Shown here: positions 17,694-27,200 of the stretch, piece by piece
How positions within the stretch are numbered: position 1 is the first letter of the stretch
Layout of the letters: every line of letters begins with the position of its first letter
Assembly (NCBI RefSeq): GCF_014268745.2
Contig: NZ_JABWRB020000002.1
Span: forward strand, 1 to 64,000
Direction: 5' to 3'
Source of the DNA: Pseudomonas zanjanensis
GTDB taxonomy: Bacteria; Pseudomonadota; Gammaproteobacteria; Pseudomonadales; Pseudomonadaceae
Length of the DNA: 64,000 nucleotides
Translations under genes and position numbers: made by a program
The notes under the pieces: model-generated
What the model was told of the DNA's origin: nothing
Seen by the model: the letters and a program-made list of their open reading frames with translations, nothing else
Database searches by the model: none

Positions 17694-18626
17694 TCAAGTC
17701 CACCAGTACCGCACCAGGTGGAAGAAGATCGGCGCGGCGAAGCACACCGAGTCCAGCCGGTCGAGCATGCCGCCGTGGCCTTCGATCATGTGGCCCCAGT
17801 CCTTGACGCCGCGGTCGCGCTTGATCGCTGACATGACAATGCCGCCGGCAAAGCCCAGCAGGTTGATCAGCAAGGCGATGAGGAACGACTGCCAGGGATT
17901 GAACGGCGTGATCCACCACAGCGCACCACCGATCAGCGAGGCCAGGAAGATGCCGCCGACAAAACCTTCCACGGTTTTCGAGGGCGACAGGTTCGGCGCG
18001 ATCTTGTGTTTGCCGAACAGCTTGCCGCAGACGTACTGCAACACATCCGAGAGCTGCACCACGATCACCAGGTAGGCGATCAGCAACAGGTTGCGCCCTT
18101 CGAAACCGGCGATGTCCAGGGTCAGCAGGGCGGGGACGAAGGAGATGCAGAACACCGCGATCATCAAGCCCCACTGCACCTTCGACGCGCGCTCGAGGAA
18201 ATGCGTGCTGTCGCCGCCCAGGGACGCCAGGATCGGCAGCAGCAGGAATACATACACCGGGATAAAGATCGAAAACAGCCCGTACCAGTCGTAGTAGATC
18301 AGCAGGTATTGCAGCGGCAGGGCCAGGTAGAACGCCGCCACCAGGGCCGGGTAGTCACTGCGCCGGGTCGGTGTCAGGGTCAGGAATTCCCGCAGGGCGT
18401 AGAACGACACCGCGTAGAACAACAGGATGACCGCCGCGTTACCGAGCCAGAACGCCACGCCGATCACCAACACCATGATCCACCAGGCGTTGATCCGGGC
18501 GTTGAGGTTATCGATGACCGAGTTCGGCGCGCCTTTGGTCCGCAGCCTGAGAATGAAACCAATCAGCGACGCCAGCACCAGAATCGCGCCGATCCCGCCA
18601 AACAACATCAGGGTATATCGATCCAT
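17694..18626 (-). CDS. ynbB: CdsA-family phosphatidate cytidylyltransferase paralogue (YnbB type)
   Basis: A 310-residue integral membrane enzyme that would make CDP-diacylglycerol from CTP and phosphatidate. The CDS signature is intact near the C-terminus: KRDRGVKDWGHMIEGHGGML followed by DRLD. SPSKTVEG earlier is the second conserved element. About eight hydrophobic helices precede these. The start MDRYTLMLF lies one base after the stop of the acyltransferase gene. Its place in an operon with a CDP-alcohol phosphotransferase shows it supplies that enzyme, apart from the housekeeping cdsA, which is not in this window. Confidence 0.9.
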   Translation of the reverse strand: MDRYTLMLFGGIGAILVLASLIGFILRLRTKGAPNSVIDNLNARINAWWIMVLVIGVAFWLGNAAVILLFYAVSFYALREFLTLTPTRRSDYPALVAAFYLALPLQYLLIYYDWYGLFSIFIPVYVFLLLPILASLGGDSTHFLERASKVQWGLMIAVFCISFVPALLTLDIAGFEGRNLLLIAYLVIVVQLSDVLQYVCGKLFGKHKIAPNLSPSKTVEGFVGGIFLASLIGGALWWITPFNPWQSFLIALLINLLGFAGGIVMSAIKRDRGVKDWGHMIEGHGGMLDRLDSVCFAAPIFFHLVRYWWT

Positions 18627-18627
18627 G

Positions 18628-19248
18628 TCAGACGTGCTCCGGGGCCAGTGCCAGCAGCGCGGCGCGGCTGCGTTCAAGGAATTGCTCTTTGCTTTCACCC
18701 TCTTCGATGCACAGCGGCGCACCGAAACTGGTGGTGCACAACAACGGCAGCGGCAGCACACGACCCTTGGGCATGACGCGGTTGAGGTTGGCGATCCACA
18801 CCGGGATCACCTCGACCTCGGGGTGGTTTTTCATCAAGTGATAAATCCCGCTCTTGAAGGGCAACAGGCCTTCCTCCGGATTGCGCGTGCCTTCCGGGAA
18901 GATGATCAGCGAGTCGCCGTTTTCCAGTGCATCGAGCATCGGTTGCAATGGGTTGTACGCAGGGTCCTTGCGCTCGCGGTCCACCAGCACGCCGTTGAAC
19001 ACCCGGTTGATGATGTAGCGGCGCACCGGGCTGGTTTGCCAATAGTCAGAGCCCGCCACCGGGCGGGTGAGCTTGCGCAGCGCCGGCGGCAGCGAGGCCC
19101 AGAGCAGCACGAAGTCACCGTGGCTGCTGTGGTTGGCGAAGTAGATCCGCTGCACCGGCGTCGGCGCGCAACCGAGCCACAGGCTGCGAGCGCCCGTGAC
19201 CATGCGAGCGGCGGAGGTGATGAGGTTGGCGACCACGGGTTCGAACAT
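18628..19248 (-). CDS. PlsC-type 1-acylglycerol-3-phosphate acyltransferase
   Basis: A 206-residue enzyme with the acyltransferase blocks NHSSHGD (His-x4-Asp catalytic motif, about residue 39), an acceptor-binding region and FPEGTRN (about residue 117). This predicts transfer of an acyl chain to lysophosphatidate or a related lysophospholipid. AAGGA precedes the ATG. It sits directly before the CdsA-like gene, so acyltransferase product could feed CDP-diacylglycerol synthesis. As I recall, the E. coli ynbABCD operon has no such gene, so this is an addition. Confidence 0.88.
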   Translation of the reverse strand: MFEPVVANLITSAARMVTGARSLWLGCAPTPVQRIYFANHSSHGDFVLLWASLPPALRKLTRPVAGSDYWQTSPVRRYIINRVFNGVLVDRERKDPAYNPLQPMLDALENGDSLIIFPEGTRNPEEGLLPFKSGIYHLMKNHPEVEVIPVWIANLNRVMPKGRVLPLPLLCTTSFGAPLCIEEGESKEQFLERSRAALLALAPEHV

Positions 19249-19299
19249 GAGGATTCCTTGTCCTGAGAAACATAAGCATCACTGTGGCGAGCACTCTTC

Positions 19300-19431
19300 T
19301 GTGGCGAGGGGATTTATCCCCGCTGGGCTGCGCAGCAGCCCTAAAGCAGTTAACTCAATCTTCCCGACACACCGAGTTGCCTGGTTTGAGGGCTGCTTCG
19401 CAGCCCAGCGGGGATAAATCCCCTCGCCACA
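19300..19431. repeat. REP doublet, TGTGGCGAGGGGATTTATCC family
   Basis: Inverted pair (TGTGGCGAGGGGATTTATCC ... GGATAAATCCCCTCGCCACA) inside the ynb operon, between the small membrane protein gene and the acyltransferase gene. Confidence 0.9.
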
Positions 19432-19440
19432 AAAAACTAT

Positions 19441-19896
19441 CTAGATACCTGAAGCTAACCAGGGACTGGCCACGATGAAGCCCAGCACCAGGACAACTTG
19501 TATCGCCAGCAACCGCGACTGCCGACGCAGCAGCAACAACGCGCCGTGCCGTCGTTCGGTCCACAGGCGCCCGGCCCGTTCGGCGGGTTGCAGGCCCAAC
19601 GCGGTGAGGGCTTGATCCAATTCATAGGTGCGTTCGGCCAGGGAGTGGGTGCTGTCGGCCATGCGCTGGAACAGATCGGCGTCGAACGCCACGCGCAGTG
19701 CCCAGTATTTTTCCACCACTCCGATAACCAGGAGCACAGCACTCAACAGCAGCAACCACGGATCGATCAGGCCCACCAGCCATTGCCCCAACCCCAGCAG
19801 CGCCGCCAGCAGCGTCAGTCCCGTGGAAAGCTGGTCCAGCGAATGACCCCGGCGCAATAGGCTCGCCACGGTGTGGAGTTCCATATCACTGATCAT
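19441..19896 (-). CDS. small membrane protein in the ynb operon
   Basis: A 151-residue protein I do not recognise. It has two close hydrophobic segments at about residues 24-62 (LSTGLTLLAALLGLGQWL, then LLLLSAVLLVIGVVEKYWA) and one near the C-terminus (LLAIQVVLVLGFIVASPWLA), with a charged helical stretch between. The ATG at 19896 was chosen because GGGGGA precedes it at good distance; it overlaps the end of the phosphatase gene by 11 bases, so it is translationally coupled. Context suggests an accessory subunit for the lipid enzymes. Confidence 0.7.
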   Translation of the reverse strand: MISDMELHTVASLLRRGHSLDQLSTGLTLLAALLGLGQWLVGLIDPWLLLLSAVLLVIGVVEKYWALRVAFDADLFQRMADSTHSLAERTYELDQALTALGLQPAERAGRLWTERRHGALLLLRRQSRLLAIQVVLVLGFIVASPWLASGI

Positions 19897-21229
19897 GAGC
19901 ATTCCCCCGTGTTGTGGATAACTGTTCCAGTGCCCGACGGTGCGCGGCGTGCAAGACAATGCGCGGTCGAGCGCGCTGGATCTGCACGATCGCTGCGTCA
20001 ACGCTCGCTGCCCGGCCAGTGTGCAACAACCAGGCAACCACCGCCGTGGCGCTGCGCGAATAACCCAAGGCGCAGCAGACCAGCACCGGCCCATGTTGGC
20101 GCAGGCTTTCGATGGCTTCTGCCGCTTTCAGGCATTGCTCGGCGGTCGGCGCCGTGAGGTCGAGCACCGGTAACGAACGATAGGCGACATTCGAGCTGTC
20201 CATGGACAGTTCCGCGCAGAGGTCGAGCACGCCGGTAAACGTGCTGTCCTTCAATTCCATTGGCGTAGGCACTCGCCCCAGCCAGACGTTATCCGCGATC
20301 AGGTCTGGCTGCGGGTGCTTGCGCGTCCAGCAGCGGGAATTGATCCACGCCGCCGCCAGGTACGGCGCCAGCAACCAACGCACCGCCGGACTCAAGCGAC
20401 CATCGGCACGCTTCTGGAAACCATCTGCACCGAACATCAAGTAATTCAGCGCCACCATGAGCACCGCGACCGCCGGCCAGATCAGCCAGAGCCACGCGCC
20501 GCCGAAGGCAAACGCCGGGATAAACAGCGCCGCCGCGCCCAGGCCATAACGCAAGGCCAGGCGTCGGCGGGCCGGATCGGCCGTCAGGCGCGCGCTCGAC
20601 AGCGGACTCGGTCGATCCAGCGGCCACAACCAGACGCACAACCAACCGGCCAACGCGCCCGTGGGCAGGTCAATGAAGTGATGTTGATAAGTCGTCAGCA
20701 CCGACACGCCGATCAAGGCGAACCAACCGTGCATCAGCCAACGCCAGAAACCCTGCAAGTGCCGCTGGTAACAGACCCAGAGCACCACCAGCAGCGCGAT
20801 GTGCAGCGACGGCGCCTGGTTGAATGGCTTGTCGAAGCCGGCCAGCACGTCGAACATCCAGCCGAACAGCCCATCCATTTCCGGCCGGGGAAAGGTAAAC
20901 GTCAGCGGCCAGAGCAAAAAGCAACTGACCGCAATCACCTGGGCCGTGAGCAGGCGCAAGGCATGGCGCTTGAGTTCGTCGCGGCTGTTGGGCAACAGCA
21001 AGGACAAGCCGTACAGCAGATCGATCGACCAGTACGGCACGATGGTCCAGGCCATGAACGGCATGTGGCTTTCCCAGGCGAACACCAGCGTGCCGACGTC
21101 GTCACGCTGGGCGGTGACCCAGGTGGCGAAGCCGTAGGTGGTGAAGAACAGCGGCGCCAGCAACAGCAGCCACAGCACCGCCGGTTTGAGCAACGCGGGT
21201 TCGCGGGCCGGAGCGATGACGGCGCTCAT
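19886..21229 (-). CDS. ynbD: PAP2 phosphatase fused to dual-specificity phosphatase (YnbD type)
   Basis: A 447-residue fusion. The N-terminal two thirds are a multi-helix PAP2-type membrane domain with the lipid-phosphatase His motifs (NQAPSLHIALLVVL, and TTYQHHFIDLPTGALAG). The C-terminal third is a cysteine-based phosphatase: VLVCCALGYSRSATAV holds the C-x5-R loop, with Cys where the usual preceding His is. ATG 21229 overlaps the TAA of the previous gene as TAATG. Both halves would remove phosphate from a lipid head-group intermediate, for example a phosphatidylglycerophosphate-like product; the exact substrate is unknown. Confidence 0.87.
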   Translation of the reverse strand: MSAVIAPAREPALLKPAVLWLLLLAPLFFTTYGFATWVTAQRDDVGTLVFAWESHMPFMAWTIVPYWSIDLLYGLSLLLPNSRDELKRHALRLLTAQVIAVSCFLLWPLTFTFPRPEMDGLFGWMFDVLAGFDKPFNQAPSLHIALLVVLWVCYQRHLQGFWRWLMHGWFALIGVSVLTTYQHHFIDLPTGALAGWLCVWLWPLDRPSPLSSARLTADPARRRLALRYGLGAAALFIPAFAFGGAWLWLIWPAVAVLMVALNYLMFGADGFQKRADGRLSPAVRWLLAPYLAAAWINSRCWTRKHPQPDLIADNVWLGRVPTPMELKDSTFTGVLDLCAELSMDSSNVAYRSLPVLDLTAPTAEQCLKAAEAIESLRQHGPVLVCCALGYSRSATAVVAWLLHTGRAASVDAAIVQIQRARPRIVLHAAHRRALEQLSTTRGNAHDQ

Positions 21230-22986
21230 TACTGCACTCGCTGCGCCAGCGAAACGCTGAAAATGCCCCATTCATCGACACGCAGGGTGATCTTGCGGAA
21301 GCCCGCCGCCTCGACCAATTGATCCATTTCCGCCTGGGTGCGTCGACGCATCACCCAGGCTTGCCCTGCGCGGTGGCTGGTGAGGGCGCGGGCGATCAGT
21401 TCCAGTTGCGGGTGCCACGGCTGGCCGGTGTAGACCAGGAAACCACCAGGCTCCACGGCTTCGGCCAGGCCGGCGAGGGAACCGCCGACCATCTGGTTAT
21501 CGGCGAACAGTTCGTACAGGCCCGACACCACGGCGAGGGTTGGTTTTGGCTCCAGGGCTGCCAGATCCTGGCGGTCGAAGGCATCGCCTTTGACGAATCG
21601 TGCGATGTCGCCGAGGCCTTTTTCCACGATCAGCGCGCTGCCGTCGCGCACGTTGATGTCGCTGTAGTCGCGCAGCAGGATCGACTCGGGCAACGGGCTG
21701 ACGCCTTGCAGCGCTTCGAGAATGTAGCGGCCATGGCCGGCGGCGATGTCGACGATCCGCACTTCGCGGTCCTGGGCGCGCAACTCGGCCATCGCCAGGC
21801 GCAGCAGTTCTTCGACGTGCACCTTGCGCTGGCGAATGCCGCGCCAGCCGATGGAATTCAGGTAGTTCTGGTCGATCATCTTGCCCAGCGCCGACGTGCC
21901 GGTAGGGCGGTTGCGGTAGACGTAATCCAGGGTGCTGCCGGAGTCGAAGCCGGTGTCGAAGCCCAGCTTCACCCCGGCGGACAATTTGCTGCCAAAGCGC
22001 ATGCTGGCGCGGGTCATGCGCCAGTAAAGGTCACGCAGGGAGTTGTGGGGCAGCGGGGTGGCCAGGGTTTCGGCTTCGGCGCAGGTCGCGCCCAGGCGAT
22101 CGGCGTCGAGCAGGGAAGGGCGCTCCAGCGGACGGGCGAAGTTCTGCAGGATGAAGCGGCGGGCGCTGGCAATGGCCGGCGCGCGGTTCTTCTCGCCGAG
22201 GGTGTCGTGGAAGAAACCCGGCAGAATGTGTTTTTCCTTGTGCAGGCTGCCCAGGCGTTCGAAGAACTGCTCCTGGGGTTTGCGGTGCACCACAAAGTCC
22301 GAACCGGAGATCAACAACTGCGTCGGCACCTGGATCGCCTGGGCATCGGCCACCACGCGGTCGGCGGCTTCGTACAGGCCCAGCAGCACGTTCACCGAAA
22401 TGGCCTTGGTGATCAACGGATCGCTGTCGTAGGACGCCACGCGCTCTGGGTCATGGCTGAGGAATTTCGCCTTGACGTAGCTGTTGACGAAGAAATTGCC
22501 GCGGAACTTGCGCATCAGCGCCAGGCCCGGCCGGGCGAACGGCACGTAGAGCTTGACCTTGAACGCCGGCGACGCCAGCACCAGCGAGCGAATGCGCGGT
22601 GCGTAGTCATGGACCCAGGTGGACACGATCACCGCGCCGACGCTTTGTGCGACCACGGCGATGTTCGCTTCGTCGATCTGATGCGTCGCGCCGATGTGAT
22701 CGCAGAAGGTCTGCACGTCCCGCGCACTGGTGGCAAAACTCGGGCTGTCGCCCCGTTCGCCCGGCGACTGGCCGTGGCCGCGCGCGTCCCAGGCAAAGAA
22801 GTCGAACCCGGGCAAATCCAGCTCATCCACCAGGTGCGCAATGCGCCCGGAGTGTTCATGACCACGATGGAACAACAACACAGCCTGGCGGGGTTCGCCC
22901 GCTGCGGCATCGATAGCCGGCCAGTGTTGGTAGAACAGTTCCACGCCATCGTGGGTGGTGAATGTCCGGTGTTGGGCTTCGCGCAT
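21229..22986 (-). CDS. ynbC: alpha/beta hydrolase fused to SAM-dependent methyltransferase (YnbC type)
   Basis: A 585-residue bifunctional protein. Residues about 1-300 are an alpha/beta hydrolase of the lysophospholipase/monoglyceride lipase group (LLFHRGHEHSGR oxyanion region, nucleophile elbow AQSVG, DARGHGQSPGERG). Residues about 330-585 are a class I methyltransferase with the SAM motif VDIAAGHGRYILEAL. The elbow has Ala where GxSxG usually has Gly. AAGGAAG precedes the ATG. It follows the CDP-alcohol phosphotransferase gene by 10 bases. It could trim an acyl chain and methylate a head group of the same lipid; that is inference. Confidence 0.88.
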   Translation of the reverse strand: MREAQHRTFTTHDGVELFYQHWPAIDAAAGEPRQAVLLFHRGHEHSGRIAHLVDELDLPGFDFFAWDARGHGQSPGERGDSPSFATSARDVQTFCDHIGATHQIDEANIAVVAQSVGAVIVSTWVHDYAPRIRSLVLASPAFKVKLYVPFARPGLALMRKFRGNFFVNSYVKAKFLSHDPERVASYDSDPLITKAISVNVLLGLYEAADRVVADAQAIQVPTQLLISGSDFVVHRKPQEQFFERLGSLHKEKHILPGFFHDTLGEKNRAPAIASARRFILQNFARPLERPSLLDADRLGATCAEAETLATPLPHNSLRDLYWRMTRASMRFGSKLSAGVKLGFDTGFDSGSTLDYVYRNRPTGTSALGKMIDQNYLNSIGWRGIRQRKVHVEELLRLAMAELRAQDREVRIVDIAAGHGRYILEALQGVSPLPESILLRDYSDINVRDGSALIVEKGLGDIARFVKGDAFDRQDLAALEPKPTLAVVSGLYELFADNQMVGGSLAGLAEAVEPGGFLVYTGQPWHPQLELIARALTSHRAGQAWVMRRRTQAEMDQLVEAAGFRKITLRVDEWGIFSVSLAQRVQ

Positions 22987-22996
22987 TGCAACTTCC

Positions 22997-23620
22997 TTAT
23001 GCTGAGGGAGCGTTTTCCGTCACCTGGCCCAGGCCATGACGGACCCGATTGACCAAGGTATAAACCAGCAGGGCGGCAACCACCGCCATCACACCATTTA
23101 TCCAGAGTGCCCCGAGCCAACCCAGGGCAATGCCGGTCGCCAACACGCCAAACACAAAAGCGCGATCGCTCTTGCCCATCGGCCCGTCATACCGCCGCGA
23201 AGCCCCCACCATCGCCCCCAGCACGCCGGCGTATTCACTGAACAACGCCAACAGCGTGACCAACAACACGAGCAGAAGACTGGTATCGGCAAACAAGGCA
23301 AAAGGCAGGATCAAGGCAACGTCGGCGATGATATCGCATAGCTCGTTGAGGTAGGCGCCCAGATGCGATTGTTGACCAAACTCCCGCGCCAGCATGCCGT
23401 CCACGGCATTCAACGCCATGCGCAGGAACATCCAGATCGGCACCAGGACGAAAATCCACGGATGGTCGGCGAACCAGGCAATGACCGCCCCCACCAACAC
23501 CGAGACGATGCCCGCGAGCAGAGTGACCTGATTGGCGGTGACACCGTTGTTGTAGAGGCGTTGGACCATGGGGCGCAGCAGGTTTTGAAAGGCGGGCTTG
23601 AGTTGGTAGATGGAGGGCAT
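22997..23620 (-). CDS. ynbA: CDP-alcohol phosphatidyltransferase with altered metal motif (YnbA type)
   Basis: A 207-residue integral membrane enzyme, first gene of the operon. The CDP-OH-P transferase motif is readable as NAVDGMLAR, eight residues, GAYLNELCD. Against the standard D-x2-D-G-x2-A-R-x8-G-x3-D-x3-D, the first and third aspartates are both Asn. These Asp residues normally bind two metal ions and activate the acceptor alcohol. From memory E. coli YnbA has the same exchange, so it may define a subfamily and not a damaged gene. ATG 23620 gives the compact family length. The acceptor alcohol is unknown. Confidence 0.87.
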   Translation of the reverse strand: MPSIYQLKPAFQNLLRPMVQRLYNNGVTANQVTLLAGIVSVLVGAVIAWFADHPWIFVLVPIWMFLRMALNAVDGMLAREFGQQSHLGAYLNELCDIIADVALILPFALFADTSLLLVLLVTLLALFSEYAGVLGAMVGASRRYDGPMGKSDRAFVFGVLATGIALGWLGALWINGVMAVVAALLVYTLVNRVRHGLGQVTENAPSA

Positions 23621-23786
23621 CGGGGTGAGATCTCGGCCGGTGGCGGGGCTGGGCTTATACAGGTGCGAGATTACGATAGGTTGAGGGGTTGCAGGCGGGT
23701 ATTTCTTGAGAATGCGTGCGGGTAGGCATCTATTCCCGCGTTTTTCTGCGCAAGACCCCCTGGGAGAATGCAAAAAACGCTAAACC

Positions 23787-23903
23787 TGTGGCGAGGGAGC
23801 TTGCTCCCGCTGGGCTGCGAAGCAGCCCCAAGGCCATTCAACGCGGTGTCCGGGCAGGTTTACGACTGCTGCGCAGCCGAGCGGGAGCAAGCTCCCTCGC
23901 CAC
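23787..23903. repeat. REP doublet, TGTGGCGAGGGAGCTTGCTC family
   Basis: Inverted pair with inner CTGGGCTGCGAAGCAGCCCC and CTGCGCAGCC arms, as usual for the family. Confidence 0.9.
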
Positions 23904-23980
23904 GATGATTTATGCCCTTAAGTTAAGGGGAGCCTGTGAAAGCAACTGTTCACACATTCCCAACCTCACCGCAGTTCCCC

Positions 23981-24067
23981 TGTGGGAGCTTGCTCGCGAT
24001 AGCGGAGTGTCAGTCAACATCAATGGCAGCTGACCCACCGCATTCGCGAGCAAGCCCGCATCCCACA
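23981..24067. repeat. REP doublet, decayed TGTGGGAGC family
   Basis: The left unit has lost bases (TGTGGGAGCTTGCTCGCG) and the right one carries an insertion (CCCGCATCCCACA). Confidence 0.8.
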
Positions 24068-24200
24068 GGATTTTTCGGAATCCTCGCAACGTAGGCCTAA
24101 TTAGCGAATTGCCCTACACGCCCCGCTTCTTTCACTGACTTATTTCTCCTGTCATCCCCGGCACAGTCTCGCGCCCACTCCTGCGCCGCGAGCTGCCTGC

Positions 24201-27200
24201 ATGCGTTTCCCTGACAAGATCCCGTCATTAACCGGTGCCATTGGTTCGCTGGTCTTGGCCGCCATGAACTCACCCGATGTCGAGGAGGTATTGCAGGACT
24301 TTCGCCACTGTCTGGGCGACTACGACAGTTGGGCGGAAAGATTCTGGGCCGGTCGGACACTGGACATTCAGCAAGTATTTAAAGTCGGCAAGGAGGTGTC
24401 GCTCGCACCCGTGAAAGACGGTGGCAAACAGGTCAGCGCCGTGGTGGCGAGGTGTCCGGCACAAGGCCCACTGACACTGGTGCACATGTTCCAGGCCTCG
24501 CGTTTCGTGCCGATCGGCGACACGCCAGTGGTGTTGGAGCCGATCATCACGGGCGAGCTGGGGAAGGAAACGTTTGGCGATCCGATCCCTCATGTCATTG
24601 GTCCCAGCGGCATTTTGGAAGTGTCCGAATGCGACCGCGGCCAGCGCTACCGGATCAGCTTTTTTCCAAATATCACGACCGATCATGTCCGGGCGCTGTA
24701 CGCGTCCTACCAGCACGAGATCGTCGAACTTGAAGGTTGGCTGAAAGCGGAGTGGAACGAGTTTCAACCATTGTGGAAGGCGTCTTCCGAGAGCGGTTTT
24801 GTAAAGCGCTTCAACGCATTGCAGGAGGCCCAGCTACGTGGCTTTGAAAATGCCCTGTTTGAGCTATGGGACGACGTAACACAGGTCTTCGATCTGTTGG
24901 CGGATCTACAGGCCAACAGTGAAAAATTGTTGGAATACCTCACCGAAGTCGAGCTTGAGCAACTGCTGAAGGCGTCATCCGAGGCGATTGCCAAAGGACT
25001 GATGATCCTGAGCGATGAGCCCTTGCTCTTCGTTTACACCGCGGCGTTCACCAGTTGGCTGCGGATGCTGCCGCCCCAGTACATGGCCGAACTCCTGGGG
25101 GAAATGCGCGCCTCGATTCTGATCAATTTCCTCTTGGCGCGCGTGACCGGTGGCCTGGGCGTGGGACTGCGCATGAGCGGTAAAGTGCTGCGCCATGTCC
25201 GCTCGGAACGCGCCCGGAAGTGGCTACAGGCATCGAGTCAACGCCTCGGACAACTCGGTGGCGACAGTTCCAACAAACATGCCGACGTACTGAAGCCGGT
25301 AGTAATCGCCGGTCAGGGACCGTCGGTGGGGCCGGCGCCTGTCAGACCGTTGCAGATCTCAACTGGGGATTCCGCGCCGCTGTCGGTCAGCAACCCGGCC
25401 CCGATCGTGCGGGAAAAATCCCAGCCATCTACCCGCCTGAGCCAACACGAACCCCACGACGACGCCCCCGCCCAATCGAAAAACCCCAACGGCGACAGCG
25501 CCGACACCGCCGCCCAGACCCAGACCAGCGGCTGCCCGGTGTCAATGGTCACCGGCGAAGAACTACTGACCCTCGACGATGGCACCCTCGACGGCCGTTT
25601 GCCGTTCGTTTTCACCCGTTTATACCGCACCAGCGCCGCCAACCTGGACATCGGCCTCGGGCGCGGCTGGAGCCATGCCCTGGCCCATCGCCTGGAACTC
25701 GACGGCGAACAGGTCACCTGGGTCGACCAGGAAAACCGTCGCACGCTCTTTCCACTGCCCACCACCCAGCGCCCGGCGATCCACAACAGCCTGGCCCGCG
25801 CAGCAATCTACCTGGGGGCCGAGCCGGACGAACTGATCGTCGCCCAACCGGGGGAAAACGCCCCGTTCCTGCACTTTCGCGACGGCCACCTGATCGCCCT
25901 CAGCGACCGCTACGACAACCGCCTGACCCTCCAGCGCAACATCCACGGCGACATTTGCCGCCTGGACAACGGTGCCGGGCGTTCCCTGCGCTTGCGCTAC
26001 GAACAGCGCCACCTGATCGCCGTCGATTACCAGAGCTTCCACCCGGCCATCACCCTCGACGAGGCCTGGCGGACCGAGCAGACGCTGGTGTCCTACCGCT
26101 ACGACGGACGTTTCCGACTGATCGAAGCGACCAATGCCGCCGGTGAAAGCGAACGCTACGACTACGACGACCAGCACGTCATCCTCCAGCGGCAACTGGC
26201 CGGCGGCGCGAGTTTTTATTGGGAGTGGCAAGGCGTCGGGCGGGCGTCCCGTTGCGTACGGCATTGGGCCTCGTTTGCGCAGATGGACAGCCGCTACACC
26301 TGGGGCGAGGACGGCAGCGTCACGGTCCGGCACCTGGATGGCAGCCAGGAAGTGTATGTCCACGACGACCGGGCGCGGCTGGTGCGCAAGGTCGAGCCCG
26401 ACGGCGGCGAACACCTCAAGGCCTATGACGAACAGGGCCGGCTGATTGCCGAACAAGACCCGCTGGGGGCGGTCCGCGAATACCGCTACGACGACGTCGG
26501 ACGGCTGCTGGCGTTGATTCCACCGGACGAGGCACCGACGTCCTACGAATACCGCAACGGTTTCCTGCACAGCCGTTCCCGTGGCAAGGCGGTGTGGACC
26601 TACCGCCGCAATGACCTTGGCGATGTGATCGCCAGCATCGACCCGGACGGCCAGCGTACGGAATATGCCTACGACGCCCACGGACAACTGCTGGCAAGGT
26701 ACGACCCGGACGGCGGCGAACATCGCTTCACCTGGAGTCGCCTGGGCCAACTGACCGAAGAAATCCTGCCCGACGGCGGTCGGCGGTGTTTTTCCTACGA
26801 TGCCCTGGGACGTTTGCTCAGCCGCCGGGACGAACACGGCGCCCTCACGCACTACCAATGGGACGCCGTCGGCCGACTGCTGCAAGTCACCCTGCCCACC
26901 GGCGCCATTCGGGCCTGGAGCTACAACGCCTACGGCAAGGTCATCGCCGAACGCGACGAGCAGGGCCGCACCACCCGCTACGAATACGCCGATGACCTGC
27001 ACCTGGTCAGCCGTCGCCTGAACCCCGACGGTAGCGAGCTGAAGTACCGCTACGACTCGGCGCGGCTGTTGCTGACCGAGATCGAGAACGAATCCGGCGA
27101 ACAATATCAGCTGGACTACACGCCCAACGGCTTGATCCGACAGCAAATCGGCTTCGACGGCCAACGCACCGCCTACGCCTACGACCTCAACGGCCACCTG

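Larger units (their letters stand above)
23621..24200. other. gap between divergent ynb operon and RHS gene
   Basis: Holds two REP doublets (23787-23903 and 23981-24067). No gene or clear promoter was recognised, although both flanking genes must be started from here. Confidence 0.7.
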
